Shown here: positions 8,272 through 17,346 of the stretch, in pieces
Layout of the letters: each line of letters starts with the position of its first letter
Numbering within the stretch: the first letter of the stretch is position 1
Source of the DNA: Synechococcus sp. PCC 7336
Lineage (GTDB): Bacteria; Cyanobacteriota; Cyanobacteriia; Thermostichales; PCC-7336
Length of the DNA: 64,000 nt
Assembly: GCF_000332275.1 (NCBI RefSeq)
Contig: NZ_CM001776.1
Span: 3,399,426-3,463,425 of the forward strand
Direction of reading: 5' to 3'
The notes under the pieces: generated by a model
Databases searched by the model: none
Told to the model about the DNA's origin: nothing
Seen by the model: only the letters and a program-made list of their open reading frames with translations
Translations under genes and position numbers: made by a program

Positions 8272-9048
8272 ACTATACTTTGGCTTCAACCCCCTTCTCC
8301 CCTCCTCCAACCCGTTCGCCACGAAGTACATGTATGGCGAGGGAATCTGCCCTGCTATGCCGGAAATGTTGCTAGCCTTCATTTATTTCTCAATTTTCTC
8401 AATAGCGGGGAACGGCAGCGGGCCGATCGATTCCGATTCGAGCGAGATCGCGATCGATACATTATTTGTCGCGGTCTTCTACGCTTGCTTCTCGGTCGCT
8501 ACCTCAGCCAATCTCCAGCCTCTTTAGAGTTTGAATACGGACCGTACGGAAAACCAGCCCTTGCCAAGCATCACTCGAGTGTATTGTCATTTAATCTTTC
8601 CCATTCAAAAGATATGCTCCTACTGGCCTTTAGCTGCGATCGCGACATTGGCATTGATGTCGAGCATACCCGTACTATCTGTGACGAGCAGGTTATCGCC
8701 AAGCAATTTTTTGCCCCTAGAGAAAAAGCTGTTCTGCAGGGACTGCTTCCTCAGCAGCGACAGCGCGCCTTTTTTCATTGCTGGACTCGCAAAGAAGCCT
8801 ATATCAAAGCATTAGGGGGGGGGTTGAGTATTGCTCTCGATAGCTTTGAAGTGACCCTATTGCCCAACGAGCCTGCTCAATTGTTAAAGGTTGCAGGTCA
8901 TACTGTAAAAGCGAGCGACTGGAGCATGGCAGACCTCGATATTCATCCAGATTATGTTGCAGCACTCGCCGTGAAGAGTCCTCAACCGCAGATCTATTCC
9001 TGGACTGCTCCGATAGAAACTGAGATCGTTAATCATTCAAATGACTGA
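8272..9048 (+). CDS. 4'-phosphopantetheinyl transferase, Sfp/HetI type (start unclear)
   Basis: Transfers phosphopantetheine from CoA to carrier proteins. Motifs: the PPTase P1b-like RFRFERDRDRYIICRGLLR, FEYGPYGKPAL, LSFNLSHSKDMLLLAF, IGIDVEHTR and FHCWTRKEAYIKALGGGL. The first conventional in-frame start is TTG 8485, but clear family sequence (EVHVWRGNL through ADRFRFERD) lies upstream in the same frame back to a TAA at 8269. No ATG, GTG or TTG occurs between 8272 and 8485. Either a rare start (ATA 8275) is used, or a frameshift in the C-rich stretch near 8290-8310 separates the gene from an ATG at 8252 in another frame. The C-terminal two thirds is intact, so the family call is secure; whether the gene is functional is not. 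Confidence 0.8.
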   Translation, partial: TILWLQPPSPLLQPVRHEVHVWRGNLPCYAGNVASLHLFLNFLNSGERQRADRFRFERDRDRYIICRGLLRLLLGRYLSQSPASLEFEYGPYGKPALAKHHSSVLSFNLSHSKDMLLLAFSCDRDIGIDVEHTRTICDEQVIAKQFFAPREKAVLQGLLPQQRQRAFFHCWTRKEAYIKALGGGLSIALDSFEVTLLPNEPAQLLKVAGHTVKASDWSMADLDIHPDYVAALAVKSPQPQIYSWTAPIETEIVNHSND

Positions 9049-9230
9049 TCTTTATCTCGGGCGACTCAATCATCGATCGCGCCTCCTTCGATGGCGAGTA
9101 GGGGGTTGTAGATTCTAGACAACCTGAGTTCGATGGCTCTGAATGGCCCTCATCCCCCGACCCCTCTCCCAACTTTGATCCTGCTGGCGAATTCAACAAA
9201 GCGTAATACTACTGCAGATACTGGCCAGTG

Positions 9231-9410
9231 TTAGCTGCCGTGAGTCAAAGGGAAGGAGGCCCAAGGATGGTAAGTCTGCTCGAATAGCGGGCTGTCAGAA
9301 TAGACATACTCTGCGGAACTAGGCGGCAGGAATAAACTGGAAGGCCGACGGTACAAAGGTACAGGCAATCTTTGTCTCCAAAGTAGAAATCCCTTATCCA
9401 CTCGGCATTT
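9231..9410 (-). pseudogene. C-terminal fragment of an unrecognised protein
   Basis: Minus-strand frame ending at TAA 9231-9233 that looks like real protein: GFLLWRQRLPVPLYRRPSSL, then FLPPSSAEYVYSDSPLFEQT and HPWASFPLTHGS. It has no start codon of its own; the upstream part is replaced by the transposase coding sequence. It is probably the tail of a host gene broken when the IS1182 element inserted or rearranged. Family not recognised. Confidence 0.35.
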
Positions 9411-9441
9411 CAGACTATTTCTCTGTTTAAAACCGATTGAG

Positions 9442-10851
9442 GTGCAGGGGCGTATTGATTGGAAATATGCCTTGAGTCTGGAGTTAGACGATCCCGGCAT
9501 TGATGCTTCAGTGCTGAGCGAATTTCGCCAACGATTAGTGCGTGGCGGTGTGGAACAACAACTGCTCGATAAGTTGCTGGCTCGCGCTCAGGAACGTGGC
9601 TGGATTGAAGCAGGAGGAGCCCAACGAACTGACTCAACCCACGTTGAGGCTGCCCTTCGGAGGCTGCATCGGCTAGAGCTGATTGGCGAGACGTTACGAG
9701 CCGCCCTCAATAGTTTGGCGGTGTTAGTCCCAGAGTGGTTGAGTGTGCTGCTCAGCCCAGATTGGTTCGAGCGCTATAGTTGCCGGGTGGAAGATTACCG
9801 ATTCCCTCAAGACAAGCAGGAACGTCATCAGATGATGCTGAGGTTCGGAACAGATGGGCATCGACTTCTCAGTGCCATCTATGCTGACCCAACAGGGCCG
9901 GATTGGCTCGGCCAAGTCCCGGCAGTGGAGGGGTCACCACAGGTGTGGATTCAACAGTTTTATCTCGATGCCGAGCAGCGCTTGCATCTGCGCGAACAAG
10001 CTCAAGGGCAACCACCTAGCGGAGGGCGGATTGGCTCTCCCTATGAGCTGGAGGCTCGTTTCAGTCGCAAACGCCAGACCGAATGGGTGGGCTACAAAGT
10101 CCATCTCACCGAAATCTGCGAGGCCCATCAGCCCCACTTGATTACCCATGTAGAAACCACCAGGGCAACCACAGCTGATAGCAAGCTCACCCAATCGATT
10201 CATCAAGCCCTACAGGACAAAGAACTCTGTCCGCAGGAGCATCTCGTCGATACCGCCTACATAGATGCCCCCCTGTCGATCGACACTCAACAGGTGTACA
10301 ACATTGAGCTGCTGGGGCCGGTCTTGCCGGACAGTAGCTGGCAAGCTCGCACTCCCCAAGGACTCGATATCACTCACTTTGAAATTGATTGGACCCAGCA
10401 GCAAGCTCGCTGTCCACCCGGCCATCTCAGTTCAACTTGGGAACTTGAGCGCGACCAACGGGGGCAGCAGAGGGTGAAAATTCGCTTTCCCGCTCAAGTC
10501 TGTCAGGCTTGTCCCCTCAAAGCTCAATGCACCCGTTCTCAAAAAAATGGACGCTCTCTCTCTGTGCGGCCCCAAGCCCAACACCTTGCCTTACAACAAG
10601 CCCGAGACACACAACAATCCGAGGAGTTTAAGCAGCGCTATGCAGCTCGCGCTGGGATTGAAGGCACTCTCTCTCAAGCGGTCTCATTTGGACTGCGACG
10701 CTGTCGTTATAAGGGCATCGCCAAAACCCACTTGCAACACGTCATAACTGCCACCGCTATAAATGTCGTACGCTTAATCAATTGGTTACACGAACAGCCC
10801 TTTGCTCAGACTCGAACCTCTCACTTTGCACAATTGGCCAATACTCCATAG
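9442..10851 (+). CDS. IS1182 family transposase, N-terminally truncated
   Basis: DDE transposase of the IS1182 group. The ORF starts at GTG 9442 and enters the family directly at GRIDWKYALSLELDDPG, which in full-length members lies about 75 residues in, so the N-terminal domain is missing. Still present are TDSTHVEAALRRLHRLELI, RKRQTEWVGYKVHLTEICE, LVDTAYIDAPL, a cysteine pair CQACPLKAQC and the C-terminal AGIEGTLSQAVSFGLRRCRY. It is likely inactive because of the truncation. Confidence 0.85.
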   Translation: MQGRIDWKYALSLELDDPGIDASVLSEFRQRLVRGGVEQQLLDKLLARAQERGWIEAGGAQRTDSTHVEAALRRLHRLELIGETLRAALNSLAVLVPEWLSVLLSPDWFERYSCRVEDYRFPQDKQERHQMMLRFGTDGHRLLSAIYADPTGPDWLGQVPAVEGSPQVWIQQFYLDAEQRLHLREQAQGQPPSGGRIGSPYELEARFSRKRQTEWVGYKVHLTEICEAHQPHLITHVETTRATTADSKLTQSIHQALQDKELCPQEHLVDTAYIDAPLSIDTQQVYNIELLGPVLPDSSWQARTPQGLDITHFEIDWTQQQARCPPGHLSSTWELERDQRGQQRVKIRFPAQVCQACPLKAQCTRSQKNGRSLSVRPQAQHLALQQARDTQQSEEFKQRYAARAGIEGTLSQAVSFGLRRCRYKGIAKTHLQHVITATAINVVRLINWLHEQPFAQTRTSHFAQLANTP

Positions 10852-11008
10852 GAATGTTACGGAATAATTCGCCAGCAGCATCAGAATTGGGGGAAGGGGT
10901 TAGGGGATGGGGGCCAGTCCCTTGTCGAACTCACGTCACTTTGGGGGCTTGCGTCCAACGAGAACACCTTGCGATCCCTGCCACTGCCAGGTCGTATGAC
11001 TGAAAGGG

Positions 11009-11728
11009 TTACTCTTCAGGTAAGTCTCCAAACTGTTGGCGATAGCGATCGAGCAGTGCTTCCGTTTCCGCTCGCTGCTGAAGTTCTTGTTCTAGTGCTT
11101 GCTGAGTGGCTTCCAGTTGCTGCTGTGTTTCTACCTTTGCAGCAGTGGCTTCTTGCAGGGCCAAAACCAGCTCGTCGGAGACGAGTAGTTTTTCGCCGGT
11201 ATCTTCCCGATAGAAGCTGAGGCGATCGCCTTCAACTTCTAGGCGCAATTGCAAGCGTTCACTGCGCTTGTCAGTAATGGGGGCATAATCATCCCCAACC
11301 AATTGGTAGCCGAGCAATTGCCCTTCAATCCAATCCCCTTTCGGATCGAAGAGCCAATACTCTTGCACCTCCAAACTTTCGTAGAGATGCTTTTTGCTCT
11401 CAAAGTCTTGCTTGCTCGTACTGGCAGAGGTGATTTCAAAGATAACGGTAGGTGCCTTACTCTCTTCCCATACCTTATAGCAGTCTCTCCCTCCCGGCTC
11501 CACATCGAAGATAACCATCACATCGGGAGCCACCCGTAATTTGGGAAAGCCTTGGGCGTAGTACAAAAACTGGTTGGCCAAAACTGTGGCCCGACGTCCG
11601 CTCACGTGCTGCCGCAGGGCTTCGAGGATCGTCAGAATGGCATAAAGGTGGGCGTAGCTTTCGGCCAAGGGCTCGTCATCCCTGACTGGATAAACAGGCT
11701 CGGTATGGGGTCGAGCAATGGCAATCAT
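11009..11728 (-). CDS. Uma2 family (DUF820) putative endonuclease with coiled-coil tail
   Basis: 239 residues. The first 190 form a Uma2 domain, a PD-(D/E)XK-like fold that is very common in cyanobacteria: LRVAPDVMVIFDVEPGGRD, APTVIFEITSASTSKQDFES and VQEYWLFDPKGDWIEG contain the conserved D, E and K positions. The last 60 residues are Gln/Glu-rich (KVETQQQLEATQQALEQELQ) and should form a coiled coil. Biological role of the family is unsettled. It is one of three Uma2 genes in the window. Confidence 0.85.
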   Translation of the reverse strand: MIAIARPHTEPVYPVRDDEPLAESYAHLYAILTILEALRQHVSGRRATVLANQFLYYAQGFPKLRVAPDVMVIFDVEPGGRDCYKVWEESKAPTVIFEITSASTSKQDFESKKHLYESLEVQEYWLFDPKGDWIEGQLLGYQLVGDDYAPITDKRSERLQLRLEVEGDRLSFYREDTGEKLLVSDELVLALQEATAAKVETQQQLEATQQALEQELQQRAETEALLDRYRQQFGDLPEE

Positions 11729-11868
11729 AGTCTCGATACAGCAGCAGCTCGTCTCTCTTAGATTAACCTCAACCCATTGCGAGCGATCGCCCCTCCGATC
11801 GACATTTGCTACACTCCCCCTTTAGTCACAATGGAGCAAATCCCGTTAGCTAACTCGGAAGCTTCGCA

Positions 11869-12648
11869 ATGGTCGAGATCGCCCTCAAAAACAAACCCTT
11901 TTTACTCAACGGAACCACCGATCGCGCCTGTCTGCTCCTGCACGGTCTAGGTGGTGGAGTCTACGAAATACAGCTACTGGGAGAGGTCTTGCACCGACAA
12001 GGGTGGACTGTGCGGGGAATTGCCTATCCCGGCCACGATCGCCCCGCCCCCAAAATGCCGCGCTCGACCTGGCAGCAATGGTTTGAAAGCATCCTCACCG
12101 CCTATCTATCTCTTGCCAATACCCACGATTCCGTCTCGGTTGTTGGATTCTCTACAGGCTGTCCGCTGGCCTTATATCTAGCCGCTTCCCATCCCGTCGA
12201 TCGCCTCGTGCTGCTTTCCCCCTACCTCAAAATTCGTTACGAGTGGTATTTCGGCTTGCCGTTGGAGGTTTACGTTCGCACCCTCGGATATGTCATCGAA
12301 GATATTCCTCGCTTTCGCCTGCCCATTCGCGATCGCCACATGGAAGCCGCTGCCCGCAGTGTCGCGTTTTTTCAAACCTTCAACATGGCTGCAGTGCGCA
12401 GTGCCATCCAGTTAATTGAAGACTATGCCAAACCTGTTATTCCGAAGATTTCTAACCCCATTGCGATCGTGCAATCCAAGCGGGATTCAGTCGTGGCCCC
12501 TGCTGGAGCTGACTATATTTACCGGAATGTTGCATCCGCCGATAAAGAGCTGACTTGGCTGACGGAATCGGACCATATCATTACGCTCGATCTAGAACGC
12601 CAGCAGGTGTTCGATAAAGTGGGAACGTTTTTAGCACAAGGGCACTAG
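11869..12648 (+). CDS. Alpha/beta-hydrolase esterase (carboxylesterase/lysophospholipase-like)
   Basis: 259-residue cytosolic hydrolase. The oxyanion motif is LLLHGLGGGVYEIQLLGEVL, the nucleophile elbow is VVGFSTGC, the acid is probably in IVQSKRDSVVAP and the histidine in WLTESDHIITLD. The layout matches Est30-type carboxylesterases and monoacylglycerol lipases. The substrate cannot be determined. ATG 11869 follows a short spacer; the neighbouring Uma2 gene is divergent, leaving a 140-bp promoter region. Confidence 0.82.
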   Translation: MVEIALKNKPFLLNGTTDRACLLLHGLGGGVYEIQLLGEVLHRQGWTVRGIAYPGHDRPAPKMPRSTWQQWFESILTAYLSLANTHDSVSVVGFSTGCPLALYLAASHPVDRLVLLSPYLKIRYEWYFGLPLEVYVRTLGYVIEDIPRFRLPIRDRHMEAAARSVAFFQTFNMAAVRSAIQLIEDYAKPVIPKISNPIAIVQSKRDSVVAPAGADYIYRNVASADKELTWLTESDHIITLDLERQQVFDKVGTFLAQGH

Positions 12649-12653
12649 GCTGA

Positions 12654-13202
12654 AGGCGATCGCCTCTGTTCGCAGGCCCGATTGTCCTATCCAACCTTCA
12701 GGCAGATTGTAAAATCCTCGATAATGCATCCCATCAGGGGTTTACAGAGAATCTTCTGAACATATGTGCTCGCTCTGAACCTAACGGTCGCGTCTTTCAG
12801 GCATCTTGCAACGCTTTGGGCAGCGGCGATGTCGTCACAACGGTCTTGGACTTGGCCACCGGCCTGCAACGGGGGGCGATCGACGCAGACGACCCCGCCT
12901 TTCCCACCCTGCTCTCGGTGGATGGCGAAGTCTATGGCTTTGGGAGCGAGCGAACTAATCTCTGGTTTCCCAAAAGAGTCGATTTGCTCAACTCAATTGG
13001 AAACTCAATCGAAAAATTTTTAATTCAATTTTTGCCAGTCTATTTTTCTCGACGCAGAGTCATCAATCGCAGTCCTGGCAAGTCATTTCGGAGTCACAAA
13101 CTAGAAAAACACTTACTTGTAACAAATAGAGTTGTTCTATCGAATATTGATATCTTTTCTGTCTCATCTCATTCACATAAAAGGACAGTATCTTCGTGCT
13201 GA
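12654..13202 (+). pseudogene. Possible gene remnant of unknown family
   Basis: The plus-strand frame is open from 12654 to a stop at 13202. From 12654 to about 13010 it reads like protein: ILDNASHQGFTENLLNIC, NALGSGDVVTTVLDLATGLQ and PTLLSVDGEVYGFGSERTNL. There is no good start codon or ribosome binding site at its head, and the last 60 codons look non-coding. Probably a decayed or 5'-truncated gene. I do not recognise the family. Confidence 0.3.
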
Positions 13203-13218
13203 AGGCACGGAGAGATTG

Positions 13219-14220
13219 ATGTTTAAGCTATCTTTTTCCTCAACGGTTGCACTGGCTGCAGTAGCGATCGGGGGCTTAGTCGCTTGCGGTTCTCTATCGA
13301 CCACCAGCCAGAATGAAATTGTCGAATTGGACTTTGGCATTCTGTCTACCGAGACTCAAGCTAGCCAAAAGCCTCTGTGGGAACCCTTTGTGGAGGCGAT
13401 CGGGCAGTGTGTCGGTTTGCCCGTCAATGCTGTCTACGCCACCCAATACTCCGGCCTAATTGAGGCTATGCGGTTTGGCGATCTCGAGCTGGCTTGGTAT
13501 GGGGGCAAATCCTATATTGAAGCAGCGAGGATCGCAGGGGCCGAGGCATTTGCCCAAACAGTCTCGGCGGATGGCTCGCGCGGTTATTACGGCCACCTGA
13601 TTACCTATAAAGACCACCCCATGCTTGAGGAGATCGACCTAGAGGCTCAAAATGGCGATGAATATGTGATTGCCAACGCCTCCGAGCTCGCGTTTGCCTT
13701 TATCGATCCCAATTCCACCTCCGGTTTTTTGGTGCCCAGCTACTATGTCTTCGGGCAGAATGGCGTGAACCCCAACACCGCTTTCGAAAACCTGATTTTT
13801 GCAGGCAATCACGAGGCTGCCACCCTATCGGTAGCGAATGCCCATTTGGACGTTGCCGCCACCAATAGCGAGGCTCTGCAGCGGATTGCCCTAGCGAATC
13901 CAGAAATCCTAGAGAAAATTCAAATTATTTGGACTTCCCCGATCATTCCCGGCGAACCGATCGCCTACCGCCAAGATCTGCCAGAGGATCTCAAAGCCAC
14001 CATTCGGACGTGCTTTCACAATTTTGATGACCCATCAATTCTCAACCCGTTGCAGTGGTCGGCCTTAGAACCTGCAGACGACAGTCGTTGGGACACCATT
14101 CGCGAGTTGGATCTCGCCAAACAGATTCTCGAAGTGGAAAACAGCGCTACCCGCGAGGAGGTCAAAGCCCGCCAGTTGGCCGAACTCAATGCCGAATTGG
14201 AGGCACTGGGACAAAAGTAA
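13219..14220 (+). CDS. phnD: Phosphate/phosphonate ABC transporter substrate-binding lipoprotein (PhnD-like)
   Basis: 333-residue periplasmic binding protein of the PhnD/PtxB family. ATG 13219 follows CGGAGAG. A signal peptide ends in a lipobox (GGLVACG), so the mature protein is probably a lipoprotein. Family features include LDFGILSTETQASQKPLWEP, YSGLIEAMRFGDLELAWYGG, NSTSGFLVPSYYVF and the NHEAATLSVANAHLDVAATN block. No ATPase (phnC) or permease (phnE) follows, so the binding protein is an orphan here. Confidence 0.85.
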   Translation: MFKLSFSSTVALAAVAIGGLVACGSLSTTSQNEIVELDFGILSTETQASQKPLWEPFVEAIGQCVGLPVNAVYATQYSGLIEAMRFGDLELAWYGGKSYIEAARIAGAEAFAQTVSADGSRGYYGHLITYKDHPMLEEIDLEAQNGDEYVIANASELAFAFIDPNSTSGFLVPSYYVFGQNGVNPNTAFENLIFAGNHEAATLSVANAHLDVAATNSEALQRIALANPEILEKIQIIWTSPIIPGEPIAYRQDLPEDLKATIRTCFHNFDDPSILNPLQWSALEPADDSRWDTIRELDLAKQILEVENSATREEVKARQLAELNAELEALGQK

Positions 14221-14370
14221 TGGGCCGAGAATTTTTCGCAGGTCTCCCCTTGGTAGGGGGCCTGACTTTATGCCAGACGTCAGTTCGACACAAGTGTCTA
14301 GCCCCCATCCCCTACCCCCCAATGCAGAGCCATTGAACTGAGGTATGCCCGAGAACTCGGCCCCATTTGA

Positions 14371-14568
14371 CTAGCTCATTGCCGCATGGCTGCAGTTGTA
14401 GTCACTGCTGAAGGTGGAAGGCATTTCCCCTTGAATGTGGTTGAGATAGTGGGTGCTGCCCGGTAAACCAATGGCTTTATTGGCACGCATTAACAGCGAT
14501 TGTTCCCGATTTCTAGCTCTGGCTCGGTGAGACAGATTGAGACGGCGCAAGTCTTTTCGCAGTGTCAT
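14371..14568 (-). CDS. Small hypothetical protein (65 aa)
   Basis: Minus-strand ORF from ATG 14568, immediately preceded by purine-rich GGAGGACGAGAGG that could serve as ribosome binding site. The protein starts MTLRKDLRRLNLSHRARARN, is basic at the N-terminus and has no membrane segment. Between phnD and gatA, facing neither in an operon. Not recognised. Confidence 0.4.
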   Translation of the reverse strand: MTLRKDLRRLNLSHRARARNREQSLLMRANKAIGLPGSTHYLNHIQGEMPSTFSSDYNCSHAAMS

Positions 14569-14693
14569 CCTCTCGTCCTCCAATCCTACTCATCCCCCGC
14601 CTCTATCATACAATGACTCCATAAAACGTATCAATAGATACAATTTATTAATTTCTTAATGCCACTTGCCTGCAATACGATCGTCCTATGACC

Positions 14694-16145
14694 CTATGCG
14701 ATCGCGATCGGCGGTCGCTGCTTGTGCCAGTCAGTAGCTTGCTCGTAAGCATAGGCCGCCTGAAATAACTGCATCTCGCCCAGCGCCTTGCCAATTAACT
14801 GCAGGCCAACGGGGAGCCCCTGTGAAAAGCCACAAGGCAGGCTCAGTCCCGGCAAGCCCGCTAAGTTGACCGGAATCGTCATTAAATCGGACAGGTACAT
14901 ACTCAGTGGGTCACCCACCTTAGCTCCCGCCTTAAAAGCCACCGAGGGAGAAGTGGGGCTCAACAAGACATCTGCTTTTGCAAAGGCTGCCTCAAAATCC
15001 CGCTTAATCAGCGTCCGTACCTTTTGTGCCTTGAGGTAGTAGGCATCGTAATATCCTGCTGATAGCGCGTAGGTACCGATCGCGATGCGGCGCTTCACTT
15101 CTGCCCCAAAACCGCGCTCGCGAGTCTTGGCATACATACCGATCAGCGAATCCGCCTCTTCTCTAAGGCCATACTTGACCCCGTCATAGCGAGCTAAATT
15201 AGCTGACGCCTCGGAGGGAGCAATGATGTAGTAGGTCGATAGACCGTACTTAAAGGTGGGACATTCCACTTCTACGATCTCGGCACCGAGTTCCTCGTAG
15301 GTGGCGATCGCCCTCTGCACTAGCTCCTTCACATCCTCTTCGCAGCCCTCCCCCATCAAATCTTTAATCACCCCAATCCGCAGCCCTGCAATCTCGGGCT
15401 TTAGCGCCGCTGCATAATCGGGAATTTCCACATCGAGACTGGTGGCATCCATCGGGTCGCGACCGGCGATCGCCTGTAATAACAGCGCCGCATCCTCCAC
15501 TGTGCGGGCAAACGGGCCAATTTGGTCGAGGGAGGAGGCAAATGCCACCAAGCCGTAGCGAGACACCAAGCCATAGGTGGGCTTCATGCCGACTACGCCG
15601 CAGAACGAGGCCGGTTGCCGAATCGACCCCCCCGTATCGGAGCCCAAGGAAATAACAGCTTGATCCGCCGAGACTGCTGCTGCCGAGCCCCCAGAAGAGC
15701 CTCCCGGCACGCAGTCCAAATCCCACGGATTCGCCGTTAACTGCATTGCTGAGTTTTCTGTCGAGCTGCCCATCGCAAACTCGTCCAAATTGGTTTTGCC
15801 CACCATCACCGCCCCCGCCGCGTTTAGCTTCTGGGTCACAGTTGATTCGTAGGGGGGGATAAATCCGGCCAAAATGTGGGAGGCACAGGTGGTGGCGATG
15901 CCTTTGGTACACATATTGTCTTTGATGGCGATGGGGATGCCTGCCAGAGGACTTAGCTCTTCACCGGCTTGGAGGCGATCGTCCACGGCGGCAGCCTGCT
16001 CTAGGGCTTTTTCCTCAGTCAGGGTAAGAAAGCTTTTGAGTTTGGATTCTAGCTGTTGGGTCCGCTCCAGATACTCCCGCGCAATGTCGACAGCAGTGCG
16101 ATCGCCCTGCTGTAATTGGGTCTGAAGGGTGCGAATGACGGACAT
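14694..16145 (-). CDS. gatA: Asp/Glu-tRNA amidotransferase subunit A (GatA)
   Basis: Amidase-signature subunit of GatCAB, which converts misacylated Glu-tRNA(Gln) and Asp-tRNA(Asn) to the amide forms. 483 residues, full length. The catalytic Lys lies in [14 protein letters not shown]; the Ser-cisSer motif is in [20 protein letters not shown] and [18 protein letters not shown], followed by [20 protein letters not shown]. Single gene without gatB or gatC nearby, as is common in cyanobacteria. Confidence 0.95.
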   Translation of the reverse strand: MSVIRTLQTQLQQGDRTAVDIAREYLERTQQLESKLKSFLTLTEEKALEQAAAVDDRLQAGEELSPLAGIPIAIKDNMCTKGIATTCASHILAGFIPPYESTVTQKLNAAGAVMVGKTNLDEFAMGSSTENSAMQLTANPWDLDCVPGGSSGGSAAAVSADQAVISLGSDTGGSIRQPASFCGVVGMKPTYGLVSRYGLVAFASSLDQIGPFARTVEDAALLLQAIAGRDPMDATSLDVEIPDYAAALKPEIAGLRIGVIKDLMGEGCEEDVKELVQRAIATYEELGAEIVEVECPTFKYGLSTYYIIAPSEASANLARYDGVKYGLREEADSLIGMYAKTRERGFGAEVKRRIAIGTYALSAGYYDAYYLKAQKVRTLIKRDFEAAFAKADVLLSPTSPSVAFKAGAKVGDPLSMYLSDLMTIPVNLAGLPGLSLPCGFSQGLPVGLQLIGKALGEMQLFQAAYAYEQATDWHKQRPPIAIA

Positions 16146-16350
16146 AAACAGTCAACCTTACTGTTCGAACTGCGCGCTTGGGGCCTGTACGAGCAGACCG
16201 CGACAAACACATAGTCTAGCGTACTGCCTGCAGTGCTTTGGGAGGGATTCTTGCCAACCTGAAAAAACACGAACTACTATGCCTCTAATGGCTTTCGCCC
16301 TGCCGTCGAGCACAGACTAGAATTGACGTGCAGACTTTCTCCACTCGCTA

Positions 16351-16758
16351 ATGACGCTTGAAGAACTGAGAGTTCAAATTAACCAATTGTCTGAAGGCGA
16401 ACGGTTTGCACTATATGTGTATGTAGCCGAAACGGTTCCTGCTCTGGCATCTATCAAAACTCTTTCGGACGATGGAGTAGAACGGTATCGCTATCTAGAA
16501 GCACGTCCTGGAGGGTGGCGCAAACAATTGTATATCAAGGGTCGCAAGCTATTGGCCTCGATCGTTTGGGGAGATACGATCGCCAACAAACTATCATTGG
16601 CAGAAGCGGCTAACAACTGGGATTTGCCGATTGAAGCCATTCAAGAGGCCATTGCTTATTGTGAAAGCCATCGATCGCTCCTCGAACTAGAAGCAGAATC
16701 GGAACGCCGACTGTTGGAAACAGCGGGAATTTCCCTTGAACCTCAAGCTATTGGTTGA
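16351..16758 (+). CDS. Putative antitoxin of a DUF5615-type toxin pair
   Basis: 135-residue protein: MTLEELRVQINQLSEGERFA at the start, then AEAANNWDLPIEAIQEAIAY, which resembles the DUF433-like helical segment of antitoxins encoded upstream of DUF5615 PIN-like toxins. Its 3' end overlaps by 23 bases with a frame that begins exactly like such a toxin, the usual geometry for this pair. The toxin is truncated, so the antitoxin is an orphan. Family assignment is from context and pattern. Confidence 0.55.
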   Translation: MTLEELRVQINQLSEGERFALYVYVAETVPALASIKTLSDDGVERYRYLEARPGGWRKQLYIKGRKLLASIVWGDTIANKLSLAEAANNWDLPIEAIQEAIAYCESHRSLLELEAESERRLLETAGISLEPQAIG

Positions 16759-16786
16759 TGAAGACTCTCAATCCCGTCAATTAGTG
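16736..16786 (+). pseudogene. Truncated DUF5615-type (PIN-like) toxin remnant
   Basis: Starting at TTG 16736 the frame reads NLKLLVDEDSQSRQLV, the diagnostic N-terminus of DUF5615 toxins including the catalytic Asp/Glu of VDEDS. After about 17 codons it loses all similarity, so almost the whole toxin has been deleted. It overlaps the 3' end of the putative antitoxin gene. Confidence 0.6.
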
Positions 16787-16843
16787 TCCTTTTGTGGCGT
16801 TGAATCACTGGAACTATTAAATGGACTATTTCAGGGACGATCG

Positions 16844-17272
16844 CTAGATCCACTGCTGCGCGTAGATGCGCTGAACGATGTAAAACACGATCAGCTCGGC
16901 AGGCGCTTTGCGCTCGTCAATCATGAACGACTCCACCGTGCTGATGGGAGCTCTGTCAGTGGTACAGGTGAAGGCTTTCGACGCCGTCAGCTCGGGTTCG
17001 CTGAAAATTACGTTAAATTCGCGGCGATCGCCAGCAAATTTCCCCTTGAGGGTGCTGTCTTCAAAAACTAGCTCTAGATCGTCAACGCCACGGGCTTTAA
17101 ACGCAGCTACGGTACCGGGAATGACATCTTCGGCGATCGCCTGCTCGAAGGGTTTCTCGGGTTCTTTGGCTTTTTTCTTTTTAGCTGCAGGCTTCTGACT
17201 GGCCGACGGCTTAGCAGTCTTGTCTTCCGCAGGCTTGGATTCGGACACTACTGGCTTTGACTCTTCAGCCAT
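16844..17272 (-). CDS. DUF2996 family protein
   Basis: 142-residue cyanobacterial protein. The first 45 residues are a low-complexity Lys/Ala/Pro-rich segment (KPAAKKKKAKEPEKPF); the rest is a compact domain with DLELVFEDSTLKGKFAGDRR, FNVIFSEPELTASKAF and PAELIVFYIVQRIYAQQWI, which I recognise as DUF2996. It lies 74 bp downstream of ndhM on the same strand, so the two may be co-transcribed. Function unknown. Confidence 0.75.
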   Translation of the reverse strand: MAEESKPVVSESKPAEDKTAKPSASQKPAAKKKKAKEPEKPFEQAIAEDVIPGTVAAFKARGVDDLELVFEDSTLKGKFAGDRREFNVIFSEPELTASKAFTCTTDRAPISTVESFMIDERKAPAELIVFYIVQRIYAQQWI

Positions 17273-17346
17273 TCTGAAGGTTCCTCAAAAACTGGTGAAA
17301 CAACTGCAAAACGAGAGCGCGGCATGCTGGGGGAGCGAAGGGATGC

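Larger units (their letters stand above)
9145..10915 (+). mobile_element. Degenerate IS1182-type element bounded by imperfect inverted repeats
   Basis: 9145-9193 and 10866-10915 are inverted copies of each other. The inner 26 bases (CCCAACTTTGATCCTGCTGG then CGAATT on the left) differ at about three positions, and the outer C-rich parts are also similar. They bracket an IS1182 transposase that lacks its N-terminus. Because the outer C-rich part resembles a dispersed cyanobacterial intergenic repeat (a related copy lies near 14280-14325), the exact element ends are uncertain. No target duplication was identified. Confidence 0.55.
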
